A stretch of DNA of 64,000 bases from Globisporangium splendens (taxonomy: Eukaryota; Oomycota; Peronosporomycetes; Pythiales; Pythiaceae), in NCBI GenBank assembly GCA_006386115.1, contig VFIW01000111.1, positions 135,151-199,150 on the forward strand, in the 5' to 3' direction. The position numbers were made by a program, and so were the translations under genes. The notes beneath the pieces are model-generated. The model saw only the letters and a program-made list of their open reading frames with translations, searched no databases and was not told the DNA's origin. Numbering within the stretch: position 1 is the stretch's first letter; every line of letters starts with the position of its first letter. Of the stretch, positions 34,514 to 45,189 are shown one piece after another.

Positions 34514-36196
34514 TCATCGCTTTGCCATGTAGTATATCTGGTACTTTGGGTTGAGCCCCATGCACTCCAGGTAGGTATCCAGGAGTGCTGCTTTCTCGAT
34601 ATTCACGTCCATTGCGACTGGGTAATGTTCGCAAAGCCAGAGAAACAGCTCGACGTTCTTCTCGTAGTTTGCCGACTCGGTCACTTGGGACGAACAGCCC
34701 TCGCTGCGGTTCGCATGCAGAAACAAAACGCGATCAAAGTCGCCCGCGGATACAGCAGAATCCATCGCTTTCGTAGTGCACCCTTCCGAGCGGTGCGCGT
34801 GCAGCCACTGCACGACAGCAAGCGAGCCAGCGTTATCCATAGCGTCTGTGGTGCATCCCTCGGTTCGAAGGGCATGCAGCCATTTCACGACATCAAGATG
34901 GTTATTGGCCGCCGCCCAGTCCATCGCAGACGTCGTGCACCCTTCGCCTCGGTTCTCGTGCAGCCATTGCACCACATCTAGATGACCATGTGCAGCCGCG
35001 AGGTTCATGGCACGTCTCGTGTACTCCACACCGCGGTTTTCCACGATCCACTCGGCGATATGCAAATGCCCGTTTCCAGCAGCCTTGTCGACCGCAGCCG
35101 ACGTGCACCCTTCAATTCGATGCGCATGAAGCCACTTCACGACCTCAAAGTGGCCATTCTCTGCGGCGCCATCCATCGCGTCGCTCGTGCATCCTTCCAA
35201 TCGGTTATCATGCAGCCATTGCACCACTTCTAAGAATCCTTGGCGCGCCGCTCGGTCCATGGCATCACGCGTACAGCCTTCGCTTCGATTGTCATGAAGC
35301 CACTGCACGACGTCAAGATGACCATTGCCCGCCGCGTTGTTCATCGCGCTGACACTGCAGCCTTCGGATCGATTTATGTGCAACCATTGCACAATATACA
35401 AGTGACCGTTGCCTGCTGCCGAATCCATGGCGTCTTTCGTGCCGCCCGCGAGCGCGGTCTCATGCAGCCACTCGAGAACGTCCAAGTGGTTGTTCATCGC
35501 GGCGTAATCCATCGCGGGGGACACTTTGAGCGGATGGTCGTGCGCCAGCAGAAACGTTGCGATCTCGAGATGGCCACTCGCGATCGCATTCTCCACAGCG
35601 CGCTTCGAGCGAACCCAGGAGTCGTGCAGCCACACAACGGTCTCCATATGCCCATCCTTGGCAGCCAGATCCATCGCGCGATACGTGCACCCAGGCGACA
35701 TTGGCTGCACCCTGAGCCATTCCAGCACGTGTAAATGTCCATTTGCAGCAGCGCCATCCATCAACGCGGTCGTCCACACAATATTCGAGTGATGCTTTGT
35801 GAGCCATTGCAGGTACGTGAGCCGTCCCAAGCTTGCCGCGACCTCGAAGCCGCGGGATGCAAAGCCGTGCGGGCAGTACTCGTGCAGCCACCGGATCACC
35901 TCCATCGCATTCGCGTCGCCCTCTCCATAGGAGGCAACAGCGTATACCAGCGCCTCACTGAATTCGGCGGCTCTGCGGAACGGGTCCATCGTCGGTGGCT
36001 CGCGTGCTACGAGCCGCTTGAGCAGCGACACGTGCCGACCGCAGGCGCACGCGCGCGAGATGCGCCAGAACTGCGGCAGCGCGTGATCGAGGAACGCGCT
36101 GATGCGGAGCACGACGTGGTCGAGCGCATCGACGTCGCGATTCACACCGCGACACACGACGGCGGCCGCCGTGAGCGGCGCGAGGCTCTCTGTCAT
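34514..36196 (-). CDS. Ankyrin-repeat protein
   Basis: A single exon from ATG 36196 (MTESLAPL) gives about 560 residues; an in-frame Met 66 bp upstream is less likely. After about 100 N-terminal residues there are twelve or more ankyrin-like repeats of roughly 33-36 residues built on the pattern AMDxAAxNGHLDVVQWLHxNRSEGCT. They are also visible as a roughly 100-bp periodicity in the DNA. Such proteins form large expanded families in oomycetes and act as protein-binding scaffolds. No signal peptide, kinase or other domain is attached, so partner and location are unknown. Neighbouring repeats are similar enough that unequal exchange within the gene is plausible. Confidence 0.85.
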   Translation of the reverse strand: MTESLAPLTAAAVVCRGVNRDVDALDHVVLRISAFLDHALPQFWRISRACACGRHVSLLKRLVAREPPTMDPFRRAAEFSEALVYAVASYGEGDANAMEVIRWLHEYCPHGFASRGFEVAASLGRLTYLQWLTKHHSNIVWTTALMDGAAANGHLHVLEWLRVQPMSPGCTYRAMDLAAKDGHMETVVWLHDSWVRSKRAVENAIASGHLEIATFLLAHDHPLKVSPAMDYAAMNNHLDVLEWLHETALAGGTKDAMDSAAGNGHLYIVQWLHINRSEGCSVSAMNNAAGNGHLDVVQWLHDNRSEGCTRDAMDRAARQGFLEVVQWLHDNRLEGCTSDAMDGAAENGHFEVVKWLHAHRIEGCTSAAVDKAAGNGHLHIAEWIVENRGVEYTRRAMNLAAAHGHLDVVQWLHENRGEGCTTSAMDWAAANNHLDVVKWLHALRTEGCTTDAMDNAGSLAVVQWLHAHRSEGCTTKAMDSAVSAGDFDRVLFLHANRSEGCSSQVTESANYEKNVELFLWLCEHYPVAMDVNIEKAALLDTYLECMGLNPKYQIYYMAKR

Positions 36197-36287
36197 GCTT
36201 CCTTGGGTTTGTTGATTGTGCGAGTGACAACCGTGCTTGAGTTTGTTGTTCTTGGCAACCAAAAAAGGTCGTCCTGCGCACTTAGCA

Positions 36288-36647
36288 ATGAGTGAGTTCG
36301 TGTTGGAATCAGATCCGGTTCAGAAAACACAGGTTCGATTTGAAGGGCTCCTTCGAACATGCAGTTCCACATTGTCATCAGTCATGGCAGGGAACGCAGC
36401 AGCGTCGAAGCTTGCAGACAGGAATGCGAGAGCTCTTCAGCTTCACCTTCACGAACCAGAGGCGATAAAGCGGGTCCATCTGTTAAAGCAATCTCAGCGA
36501 TCTGCAAATACTCAGCTTCAGCACTCATCAAAAGCACTCGAGTTTATTTCATGGATGGAAGAGAAAGGCTACATCGATGATCAGGTCACTGAAGCCAGAA
36601 TGGTCATGTACCTCGCTGAAGTCCCATACAGCAAATCGCACCTCTAA
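36288..36647 (+). CDS. Small hypothetical protein
   Basis: ATG 36288 opens a frame of 119 codons, divergent from the ankyrin gene with about 90 bp between the two starts. The product is hydrophilic and mostly helical, with no signal peptide, membrane span or known motif; a segment reads EFISWMEEKGYIDDQVTEA. The arrangement as a divergent gene pair with a shared promoter supports reality. A further downstream exon cannot be excluded, since the next sequence is occupied by an antisense pseudogene. Confidence 0.4.
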   Translation: MSEFVLESDPVQKTQVRFEGLLRTCSSTLSSVMAGNAAASKLADRNARALQLHLHEPEAIKRVHLLKQSQRSANTQLQHSSKALEFISWMEEKGYIDDQVTEARMVMYLAEVPYSKSHL

Positions 36648-36679
36648 TAAGCAGGAGCTCACGATTCTGTGACTCTCTT

Positions 36680-37181
36680 TCACTTTGTCGCGCGCCACAA
36701 TGACGGTACTCATGCAGCTAAAGAAGTCAACCTTGCCCACGAGCACATCCACGTACTTGATCGCACCGACCGAGTTCACGCCATCGCCGCCATCGCCGCC
36801 ATCGCCGTAGCCCGCCATCCCAAACTCCGGCGTGTCTTGCTGCCACGCGCGGTCGCGAACGCGTTTACCTGGCTCTGGAGGTCCGCGGATGCCAAGCTGT
36901 CCACCTTGTGGTGGTGGAACAGCGAGTGCCCGTCCTCGGTATAGTGCATTTTCGACGACACGCTGGGTGCCGCTTTTGCCAACGTCGACACTGTTGGTGA
37001 CGTCGTCTGTCGTGAACCAGGACGCAGTGAAGCCGGTATTGGCTTTGGCTCCAGCGAATGCTAATTGTATCTGCTGTGACACCTTGCGCGTGTCCACTCC
37101 AGCATCGACAATCATGGAGAGAGATAGTACTGACTGTGAGCGCCAATGCGAGGAGCGCAACGCTGCTTCAGATCGGGACAA
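36680..37181 (-). pseudogene. Purple acid phosphatase relic
   Basis: Minus-strand sequence reads QQIQLAFAGAKANTG and ASWFTTDD, typical of the N-terminal fibronectin-like domain of purple acid phosphatases. Further on comes GYGDGGDGGDGVNS, the first metal-binding block, and YVDVLVGKVDF. Between these the equivalent of the SLFHHHKV segment is in a different frame (36776-36991), so there are at least two frameshifts. The protein stops before the remaining metal ligands. The first metal block is expanded by a six-base repeat (36780-36812). A signal-peptide-like stretch lies in yet another frame near 37146. The family call rests on these motifs. Confidence 0.6.
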
Positions 37182-37756
37182 GCGTAATCTTGCGTCTCGC
37201 AGCTCAAATTATTAGCTGGGCATTGGAGAGAATACCGTTGCTTCGCCGAGCAAGCATGGGGAGAGAACGCGAAGGAGGCTGTTGGGAATCGCGTCGAAGA
37301 GCGATATGAGGAGTGAGAGCGAGGTTCAAGTGGTTTTCTGCTGTCTCTTGCGAACTTTCGAAGCGCTGCATTGCAAACGCGCATCCTCCTCCACCATTGT
37401 CAACAGATACGTCAATCGCGTTGGCTGGGGAGAAATGGAGAAAGGAGATTGTAAAATAGACCCAAAGGCGTTCACGTCACGTATCGTCTGCTGCCCGGAA
37501 TGCTGGTTGATGGAGATAGGCATACTGAGCTACTTTTCCGTTATCGCATACTTTATACAGCAGTCGACCAGCAAATATGTGGGTGGGAGGGAACAATGTC
37601 CGAGATAGTGTTGAGTCACGACCATCTCGGAAGCATTCATGACTGAAAAAACAACACTTGTTTCTATTGTTGTCGCTCGAATGGCAATTCAAAAAATGAA
37701 TCGCCATGTGTCCCAGAAATGCCCCCACTCATAACTGTCAGTGCACACACATCGAG
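37182..37756. other. Intergenic, no gene seen
   Basis: Short frames only. It holds the promoter of the TMX2-like gene. Confidence 0.5.
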
Positions 37757-39019
37757 ATGGCACCACGTCGGAAGAGCACCACCAACACGATCTCTGGCGA
37801 CGCGCTCGCGGGACCCGCGCCGCGCGCACACGTAGCGTCCTGGCGGCGGTTCCTGGCGCCATACTACGTACTCAACGCGGTGGCGCTGCTGAGCTACGCG
37901 GTACTTCGCGAGAGCTTCTGGAGCAAGCGGATGGAGGAGCGCGAGGGCTTCCTCAACCTGCCTCGTGTGCGTAGCTGCTACATGCGCTCAGAGATCTTGT
38001 GATGCATTTGCCTTATTAGTGCTCATCTATATGCTGTCGTAATGCACACAGGAGCAAGAGATCTTCCTGATCGCAGGAGGCACGTTCGTCGTGAACTACC
38101 GCAAGAAAGCGACGCTCGATGGCGTCATCTCGCTACTGTTCCTCTACGGCAAAATGGCCGTGCTGGCCGCGACTTACTACATGGACCGAACGCTCTTTGG
38201 CTGGTACTTTGTGTGCATCGCAAGTAAGTGCATCGATCCATTGTGTGCGTGTAATTGTTGATAGAATGGCCGTTTAATAAGTTTATTTGCCGGTACGCTA
38301 CATCTCAAGTCTTGTTCGTTGTCGTGGGTCAACCAAAGTATGCCGGTCCGTCCAACATCGCGGTGCTCAACCCAGCGTCGTTCGAACGGCTCGTGAAGCG
38401 CGGCAGTGGGGACAAAGCGAAGAAGGAGAACGAGTCGTGGCTTGTGTACTTTTACGTCGACTGGAGCGCTCACTGCGTGCAGCACGATCCGATGATCGCC
38501 GAGCTCTCGCTCAGGTTCGTGCATTTACTGGCACTTATGCTGTTGTTTTTTTCTCTCTATACCTTTCTGGCATGCTTGCATTTATGACACTACTTACTCA
38601 TACCGATGCGTAGTTATGGCTCCGAGACGCTGCAGTTCGGCAAAGTCGACGTGAACAAGCATTCCGACCTGGCCGCCGAATACAACATCGCGATCTCGTC
38701 GACGTCGTGGCAGCTTCCGACGATGATCCTGTTCCAGAACGGCGAAGAAGTGATCCGGTTACCAAAGTTCAAGGACGATGGCACAGTCATCAAGACGATC
38801 CTCGACAAGGTGAGTCTGTCTGTGCACTTCATCGTGAGAGCCCACCTAGGGTGTCATCTCAGTTTTGCGAACAGTACAGCGTGACTGACGTTTATTGGAC
38901 CTTATGCCGCTTTGTAGGCTGGTGTGGCTGCCGTGTTCCACCTCGAGGAGCTCAAAGATGGCAAGAAAGTATTGTTTGGTCCCAAGACGAATGACAAAGC
39001 CAAGAAGAAGAAGAAATAG
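37757..39019 (+). CDS. TMX2: TMX2-like thioredoxin-related transmembrane protein
   Basis: Five exons: 37757-37966, 38052-38223, 38310-38514, 38614-38809 and 38918-39019. All introns are GT-AG and phases agree, giving 294 residues. Two or three hydrophobic spans lie in the first 150 residues. A thioredoxin-fold domain follows with WLVYFYVDWSAHC, FGKVDVNKH and the cis-Pro segment SWQLPTMILF. As in animal TMX2, the CXXC site is replaced by SxxC (SAHC), so it is not a classical disulfide oxidoreductase. The tail ends in a run of lysines, consistent with ER retention. Likely role: ER or ER-mitochondria contact membrane protein. Identity is well supported by length, topology and motifs. Confidence 0.87.
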
Positions 39020-39198
39020 GTTCGATTGCCACTAGCAAGTACTTTTTTTCAAAGAGTTCGTTTTTCTAGATCCTCTTAAAACCACTTTCATATAATTTTT
39101 GAGAGAACTTGATATTGGATGCACTGATAGTTTCCCTAATTTGGTAGTCTCCACCTTGAAGACCCTTCCCCACAATTCCACAGCGAAAAAGAACGAAA

Positions 39199-40175
39199 AT
39201 GGGCGAGTCGCTTGGCGAGTGCTGCACGGGCAGCGCGCTCTTCGTGTTCAACGGCGTCGACCTGCTCTGCGGCGTCGTGCTCACGGTCTACAGCCTCTTC
39301 CTCGGTACGCGTCCACTTGCACTCATCCTCTCTCTTTATATTAGCAGTAACATGCCACCCAGATCCTAACACTTCGCCGTGTCATTGTACCCAGGTGTGA
39401 ACGAGTACGCGCCTGTGTGGCTTTATGGTACTGCCCACAAGCCTTTGCGTCTATTGTGTATAGTGTACTACAAACTGAGTGTTATGCGCTTCTTTGTGAC
39501 TATCATTAGCGCCGATCATGGGCGTCGGTGGGCTGCTCGTCCTGTCGGCGCTCATGAGCTGGTGCGGCGCGTCCAACCGGAGCTGCTCGGCGTGTTTGGC
39601 GCTGTCGTCGTACCTGCTGATCCTGCTGGCGCTCGCAGAGTTCATCCTGGCGATCGTGATCTTCACGCAGGGCGACCGCATCGACCAGTTCCTGCACGAC
39701 CACCAGGCCGAACTCAAGCTGACGTGAGAAGTGTTGTGTGTTTGACTTTGTGTGTTGGTATATTCACTCATTTGCGATTTGTGACATAGGGACGAGGAGC
39801 TCCGCAAGCTGGAGAACAACAAGTTTTTGCCGGCGTACTTTTTGATCGGGCTGTTTGTGATGGAGGTGCTGCGGTTCTGCTGCAGCAGCGAACTGCAGCG
39901 AGCGCGCCATCGCCACAAATACCACTACCGCAACCTGAACACCCTGCGCGACCTCGACGACGAGCTCATCACGGTCAAGAAGGAGAAAGTATGCGATGAC
40001 TATAACGCTCAGTTGGAAAGTAGCGATATCATTTTTGCTGATCTTTGTGCATTTGTGTCAGGAAATTTCGACCAAGTACGCGGATTTGAAAGACAAATAC
40101 CGGAAGAAATACGCCGCGCCAGAGGTGTCCTCGATTGCCACGTATCACGAAAAAGTGAGCATTTTAAACGTTTAA
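39199..40175 (+). CDS. Four-span membrane protein, tetraspanin-like
   Basis: Exons 39199-39304, 39395-39427, 39510-39723, 39790-39988 and 40062-40175 join in phase and give about 221 residues. One exon is only 33 nt. The start MGESLGECCTG is followed by four hydrophobic spans, with Cys-rich membrane-proximal sites (ECC, CGASNRSCSAC, RFCCSS) typical of palmitoylated tetraspanins. The loop between spans three and four is short (about 25 residues) and lacks a CCG motif, so it is not a canonical tetraspanin. A charged helical tail follows. A splice-like GTGAGC at 40155 leaves open a further exon. Function unknown. Confidence 0.7.
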
Positions 40176-40207
40176 GTGGAGGCAGAGCTTCTCTATATTT
40201 CTTGTTT

Positions 40208-41503
40208 TTACGGCATTGCAATTGCTCGAATGGAAGATTCGAGCTCTTCATATTTTCTAATCCACTCAATGGAAGACGTCGTGAGTTGTGTCATGACGGC
40301 GTCGAGCTTCTCATGCTGGTCACTCTGGTGGTGTTTGAGTTCGTGGCTTAGCGTTTCGATCTCGCTCGAGCAAATACTCATTCCTTCATCGAGCGTGGTG
40401 TGAATCCTCGAGTGATTTTTCAGCAGTGTCGTGAATGCATCCTTGCTGCGGAGCTCGTACGTTGCCAAGCTCTCGGTCAACACGTCAAGTCGCTGACTGG
40501 TCTGGTTGCGATCCATCTTGGCTTGACGGTCCATGGCTTCGCGTAAGGTTTCAAGTTTCCCAAGAAGCTGAGCGTTGCTTTGGGACGCACTGCCTCGAAT
40601 ACTGGTGCATTCTTTTGCGATCGCCTGCACATCGGACGCGAGAGCGACGCAAGTACAATTCATTTCCTCCTTAAACGTGAACAAATCGGTTTGCACTTGA
40701 CTGCAATCCTGTCGGAGCTTTTGAAGCCACTCCATTGCTTGCTCCTGGGAGGACTGCGAGGTTTGTAGCAAATGCGCAGCTTCGCGCTCGCGAGTCATGA
40801 ACTGGTCGTTTGCGCTTTTCAAAATCCCGAGCTCTGCCTGTGCTTCATGGAGACTGAGTGCCAATTTGGAAAAACTATCCTGCGCGTGATCGAATCGGCG
40901 ATCGACTGAGTCCTGGAGTTGACGCCGCTTGCCGTCGACACGCGAAACCTGGTCTTGCAATTTGGAGACTACGCTCTCGACAGCACTGACGCGGTTTTGC
41001 ATGCTGGCATTGCTCGCAACCACCGATTTCTTGATGTCATCTAGATTTTTGTCGTGTCACATGGAGTAATTGGCAGGTGAGGAGCCATTTGGAAAGCCAG
41101 GGCATGCTCAATCACTAGAAACAAACCTATTTCGTCGACAAACACATCCGACAACGAATTGAACGCGTCTTGCAATCGCTCAACCTTGGAGCAAAGCAGT
41201 ATACACAAACAGCAGCCGCATTACTAGGTGAACACGGTTTGGTCTTCGCTCGACTTCAACGCACTTTTTCGACGAGGTCTTGCAGCGCTTGATCTTGCTG
41301 AACAACTCCAACGCCCTGCATCTGCAATTCAAACCGTGTCTTATCAGTGATGATCTGTCGACTAAATTTCAACAGTCTTATTTCACCCACATGGCACTGC
41401 AATGTTTCATCATAAACTGCTCTAAAAACGGGACGAGGATCGAGAAATGAGGTCTTTTGTTGAAGGGATCTGTCGTGTTGAGAGGGAGCTTGCTCAAAGC
41501 AGA
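40208..41503 (-). CDS. Coiled-coil protein, 5' end not resolved
   Basis: Minus-strand exons 41265-41503, 41127-41184 and 40208-41040 join in frame across introns of 80 and 86 nt; the exon at 41503 is preceded by a strong polypyrimidine-CTAG acceptor, so at least one more 5' exon exists. The visible product of about 375 residues is almost entirely heptad-patterned, from LQDLVEKVERLQDAFNSL to the C-terminal IRKYEELESSIRAIA. No globular domain is apparent. Such proteins are often cytoskeletal or ciliary, but that is inference. Its stop is 33 bp from the stop of the convergent tetraspanin-like gene. Confidence 0.65.
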
Positions 41504-41857
41504 CTAGAAAAAAAGTTAAACGGCAAGGTGGAGCTGCTGAGTGACGTGACAGTCACACTCCCACACCATCGCGTTCTCACCCAAACTCCCACCGAGTCCC
41601 TTCACAGAGTGTTCTCGCAGAGTTCACAGAGGAGAGTGCTGCGGATGAAGTCAAGTGATGTCATGGTTGAATCATCCCACGCAGGGATAGTTCAACCACG
41701 GCGATGACGCATGCCGCGCCAATGGGCACACATGCACCCTGTACCCAGCCAACCGGCCGCGCAGCAGATCCAACCTGCGCGCTGCCGATCTTACCTACTT
41801 CCGCCCAGCATGCCGCCGCGATCCTTGCGCTTGGATCGCGGGCCATGCTAGGCTTGC

Positions 41858-42799
41858 ATGTATTACATAGTTATCCTAGGCAATCCGATCTGCTTAAACG
41901 ACAAGCATGAATACACACTCACTTTCAAACTTAACTTGTGTCACCACAACAATTATGTTCGGCGAAAACATGCACGAAATCAGCGTTCTTCCGGAGATGT
42001 CCCCCGCCTCGTGTGTGCTCCTTTGCCACTTTCACGTGCAAATGCATTTAAAGAAAATCGTTCGCGACTCCGAGTTGGGAATTACGAAACGTCCGAGTAC
42101 ATTCATTTCGAGAACATCTACCACAACATGGCGCACGCAGCTACTGAAAATGTGTATGCGGATCAGCTTGCTGACTTGCTGTATTTGGCGAGTGTCAAAA
42201 ACGATCAGGCATTCATCGACTACTTCACAAACCAGTGGGATGCTTGCGAGGAGATGTGGGTTCGATGTTATCGAATGGAACTACTACATTTTAAGAACAA
42301 CACCTGCAGCTGCTTGGAGAGTCTTCTCGAGAAAATGAAGCAGCACGTCGATCGCAACCTGACCATGCGCGAGTGTTTGCAGCAGCTGATAGCAATGGCT
42401 GAAGACATGGAGGAGCAGCACAACCACGCACGGCTCCAATTGGGCGCACATTGGAGCTCCAGCTGCGATGACGAGATGAATGCCGAGCTCGTGGTTGTCG
42501 CAGACTGGGCAGCAACGCAGCTCCTGCCCGAATTGGAGGAAGCGATCAACATTCTGAGGACCTGCGACTTCAAAACAACGATCGGCGAATGTGTTAGAGG
42601 TACATTTAGCCCGAGTGCATGCGAGCACTCTGTGAATCCACTCAACCGGATGTCCACGAGTGAGTTCTCCTCCTCAATGTTGATGCCATGTCGAAATTCG
42701 ATTGCGTACCGGAAGAAAAACGACCACACAAGTAACAAGCAAGGGGCAAATTTGGCTCAAGCTCAGCGTGCAGCGAACGGCGCTGTCCAAGATCTCAGG
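41858..42799 (+). pseudogene. Mutator-like (MULE) transposase remnant
   Basis: The open frame from 41858 to the LINE junction contains, from about 42150, the C-terminal pattern of MULE transposases: a helical segment, FTNQWDACEEMWVRCYRM, then KNNTCSCLESLLEKMKQHVD in the place of the usual HTNNxxES motif. The DDE catalytic part is absent. The last ten codons of the frame (from 42800) are already LINE sequence in antisense. This is therefore a remnant into which the LINE was placed. No terminal inverted repeats were recognised. Confidence 0.5.
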
Positions 42800-44760
42800 A
42801 TGACCTTGGGTCTTCCGAACTTCGCATAAGCCAATGCATGACGTCGTTGTCAAGATCCTGGGTGAGATTGTTAAAAGCAGCTCGATGAGTTGGGAAGTGA
42901 ACCTGCGTTGAGGTTCTGGTGTCCATGGCTAGGTTGGCGGCTGAGTCCGCCATCTTGTTAAAGGCACGGTAGTGATGGTACCATCCTCGGATGTCGATGC
43001 AATCCTCGAGTCGTCGACTTGTCTGGTATAAACGTGCCAATCGGTGCTGTCGAGGGGACCGATGCATTCGCTGTTGGGAGATAATGAGTGTACTGTCTCC
43101 AATCACGTACAACGGTTCGAAGTGACTGCGTTGGGCTTCTCGGAGTCCGTGTATGAGACCACAGTACTCGGCAAAGTTGTTGGTCGTGTCCTTCCTGCTA
43201 TACGCCATGCTCGCGGCCCAAATTAAACTGGTTGTGTGCGAGTCCTTATGGACACGCACGATAATGGATCCAGTCCCTCCTGGTCCTGGATTGCCGCGTG
43301 ATCCACCATCAAGTTGCACGATTCTTGTGAAGCGTGGATGTGCATGGAACGACACCTTCTGTCCGCTCAAGTCTCTTGTTGCCATGATGTTGCAGTCCAT
43401 TGCGGAGTGAACTGTATGCGTAGCTTTGACTAGGGTCGTGTCGACGTGGGTCAGAGTTGCTTCACTGGTGTGCAGATGCCATTCGTGGTTATAATGACGT
43501 TCCCCGTTGTACAGCCGAAGCACATTTGTTTGCTGTGGTCGATACAGGAGCTGTGGGAAGTTGGATACCAACGTAGCACATAACCGCTCGAGCGCTATCC
43601 GTCTCCCATGTCGTCAGCAAGTTCTCGTGAACGCATGGGTCCGTAAGTCGCTGTGCCACCGAGTGTGAAGGTAGTGTTGTCAAGGAACTTGGTCGAGATA
43701 CGCTTGTAGAAGGATTTGCTCGTTTTTCGTTCATGATGCATGTGCTCCCGAAAAATGCGGTCCCGTTTTGAAGCCTGCCACTTCGATTTGCATTCTGCAA
43801 TGGCACGACGGATACTCGTGGCGGTGGTAAGAAACTCTTGCGACAACTCCACGTTATGATCACTCACCGCTCCACCAGAGTGATCGAGCATCTGCTCTTC
43901 TGATCCTGAGAGGCGTCGTTGCAACCTCTGGATTTTCTTCTTGTATCCTTGATTCAATCTGGCGAAGTACGATTTTTTAGCTTCAAGGTACCTGATCCTG
44001 AGCGCGATCTTGGCTTCATCCCACCAATTTGCTGTGGCCAGCGCATAATCACGAGGCGAAGAGTAATGCCCACGTAATTCATCAAGTTGACCATGGGCTT
44101 TTTCGAAGATCCCTTGAATGAACGCACACACGAAGTCGAAATTGTACCAAAGTGCGTGAAGTAAGTCGGTCTGGAAGTGGGTCGCGAAGGACCCGCAGGA
44201 AAGGCATGTGAACATGAGTCCAACGACGGAACCCAAGGTCGTAATATTGCTGGAGGAAGGAACGAAGCCGTCTGGTTGCGATTCCTTTGTCTTGAGCTCC
44301 ATCGAGAGTTGCCGGGCTTCAAACTGCGTCAGGATATACGCAAGTATAAATGCAAGGTGGCCAAGAACGTCACACGGGTACAGGAGCACAAGAAGAACCC
44401 TGGAAACAGAGTCTTTTCCAATTCAGTGATCCGCTGGAAGTATTCGCGTCCTGAATGGCACAGGGTGTGGCTGGGATCGATCTTGGCCAGTGGAAGTGTT
44501 GCCGCAGCTAATAGCTGAACTTCAGGAGCAATATTCATATCTCGAAGGAGTCGTGAGAAAACCTGTCGCCTCTGTGCACGGGGCGTTCCCTTGGAATGGG
44601 AAAAACGCAGTCTTGCTTTCAGGACGACGTATGGAATGGTGTAGAATCCAGCAAAGGTCGAGTGGACGCGTGTTTTCTTGAGATATACCTTCTTGACCAT
44701 GAAGAGAACGATGTTGGTAGATGGGAAGGCCAAAATGTCTGCACCATCAAGACGGAACCG
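42800..44760 (-). mobile_element. LINE-type retrotransposon (copy 3), internally deleted composite
   Basis: Three pieces of the same LINE are fused on the minus strand. 43598 to about 44760 encodes the linker between endonuclease and reverse transcriptase (motifs SKSFYKRISTKF, RRLSGSEEQ), in two frames. 43312-43596 matches copy 1 around 815-1100. 42800-43310 matches copy 1 from the RNase H start (about 1919) to 2430. The reverse transcriptase core and the zf-RVT-like region are gone. At 43311 the frame reads straight from FTRIVQL into DGGSRGNPG. The 3' end is cut at 42800, inside the region following RNase H. The part above 44390 is assigned with lower confidence. Confidence 0.7.
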
Positions 44761-45189
44761 ATGGATTTGAATCACGACGTGCTTCATGTGGTCAACCTCC
44801 TCCAATGTGCGCAGTGCATCACTAAAATCACACTTGGATCACTGCCGCAACCGATTTCGTTACCCATAATCGAAATGAACCAAAACTCGTGGGATTTCAG
44901 GAGAAGAAGCACAAGGGAGTTGGCAACAGTTGGCTTGCAATCGTCCACGTCAAATTGATCGCCGGGAGTGCATGCGGCAATTTCAGATCGTACATCACAC
45001 GCGGAGTTGACGTGGCGCTTGGAACTTGTTGTAAATGTGGCGCAGGAGCCACCGAAAACGCTGATCGGGCTCCAGTTGGCGAGTCAGTGATTGTCGCTGT
45101 AGTTTGCCGCGGTATGCTGGGTATTGCGTTGCTGATGCGGTACACGTGCGACCCGTTTGCCAGTAGCGAACGGCACCTTCATGACGGGT

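Noticed and set aside
34600..36000. Regularly spaced repeats that could suggest a CRISPR-like array
   Set aside because: The roughly 100-bp period is explained by ankyrin-coding units; there are no short identical repeats with unique spacers, and the genome is eukaryotic.
44329..44805. Minus-strand frame of 158 codons considered as a separate gene
   Set aside because: Runs directly into LINE linker sequence in an adjacent frame and resembles the region before it, so it is assigned to LINE copy 3 with reserve.
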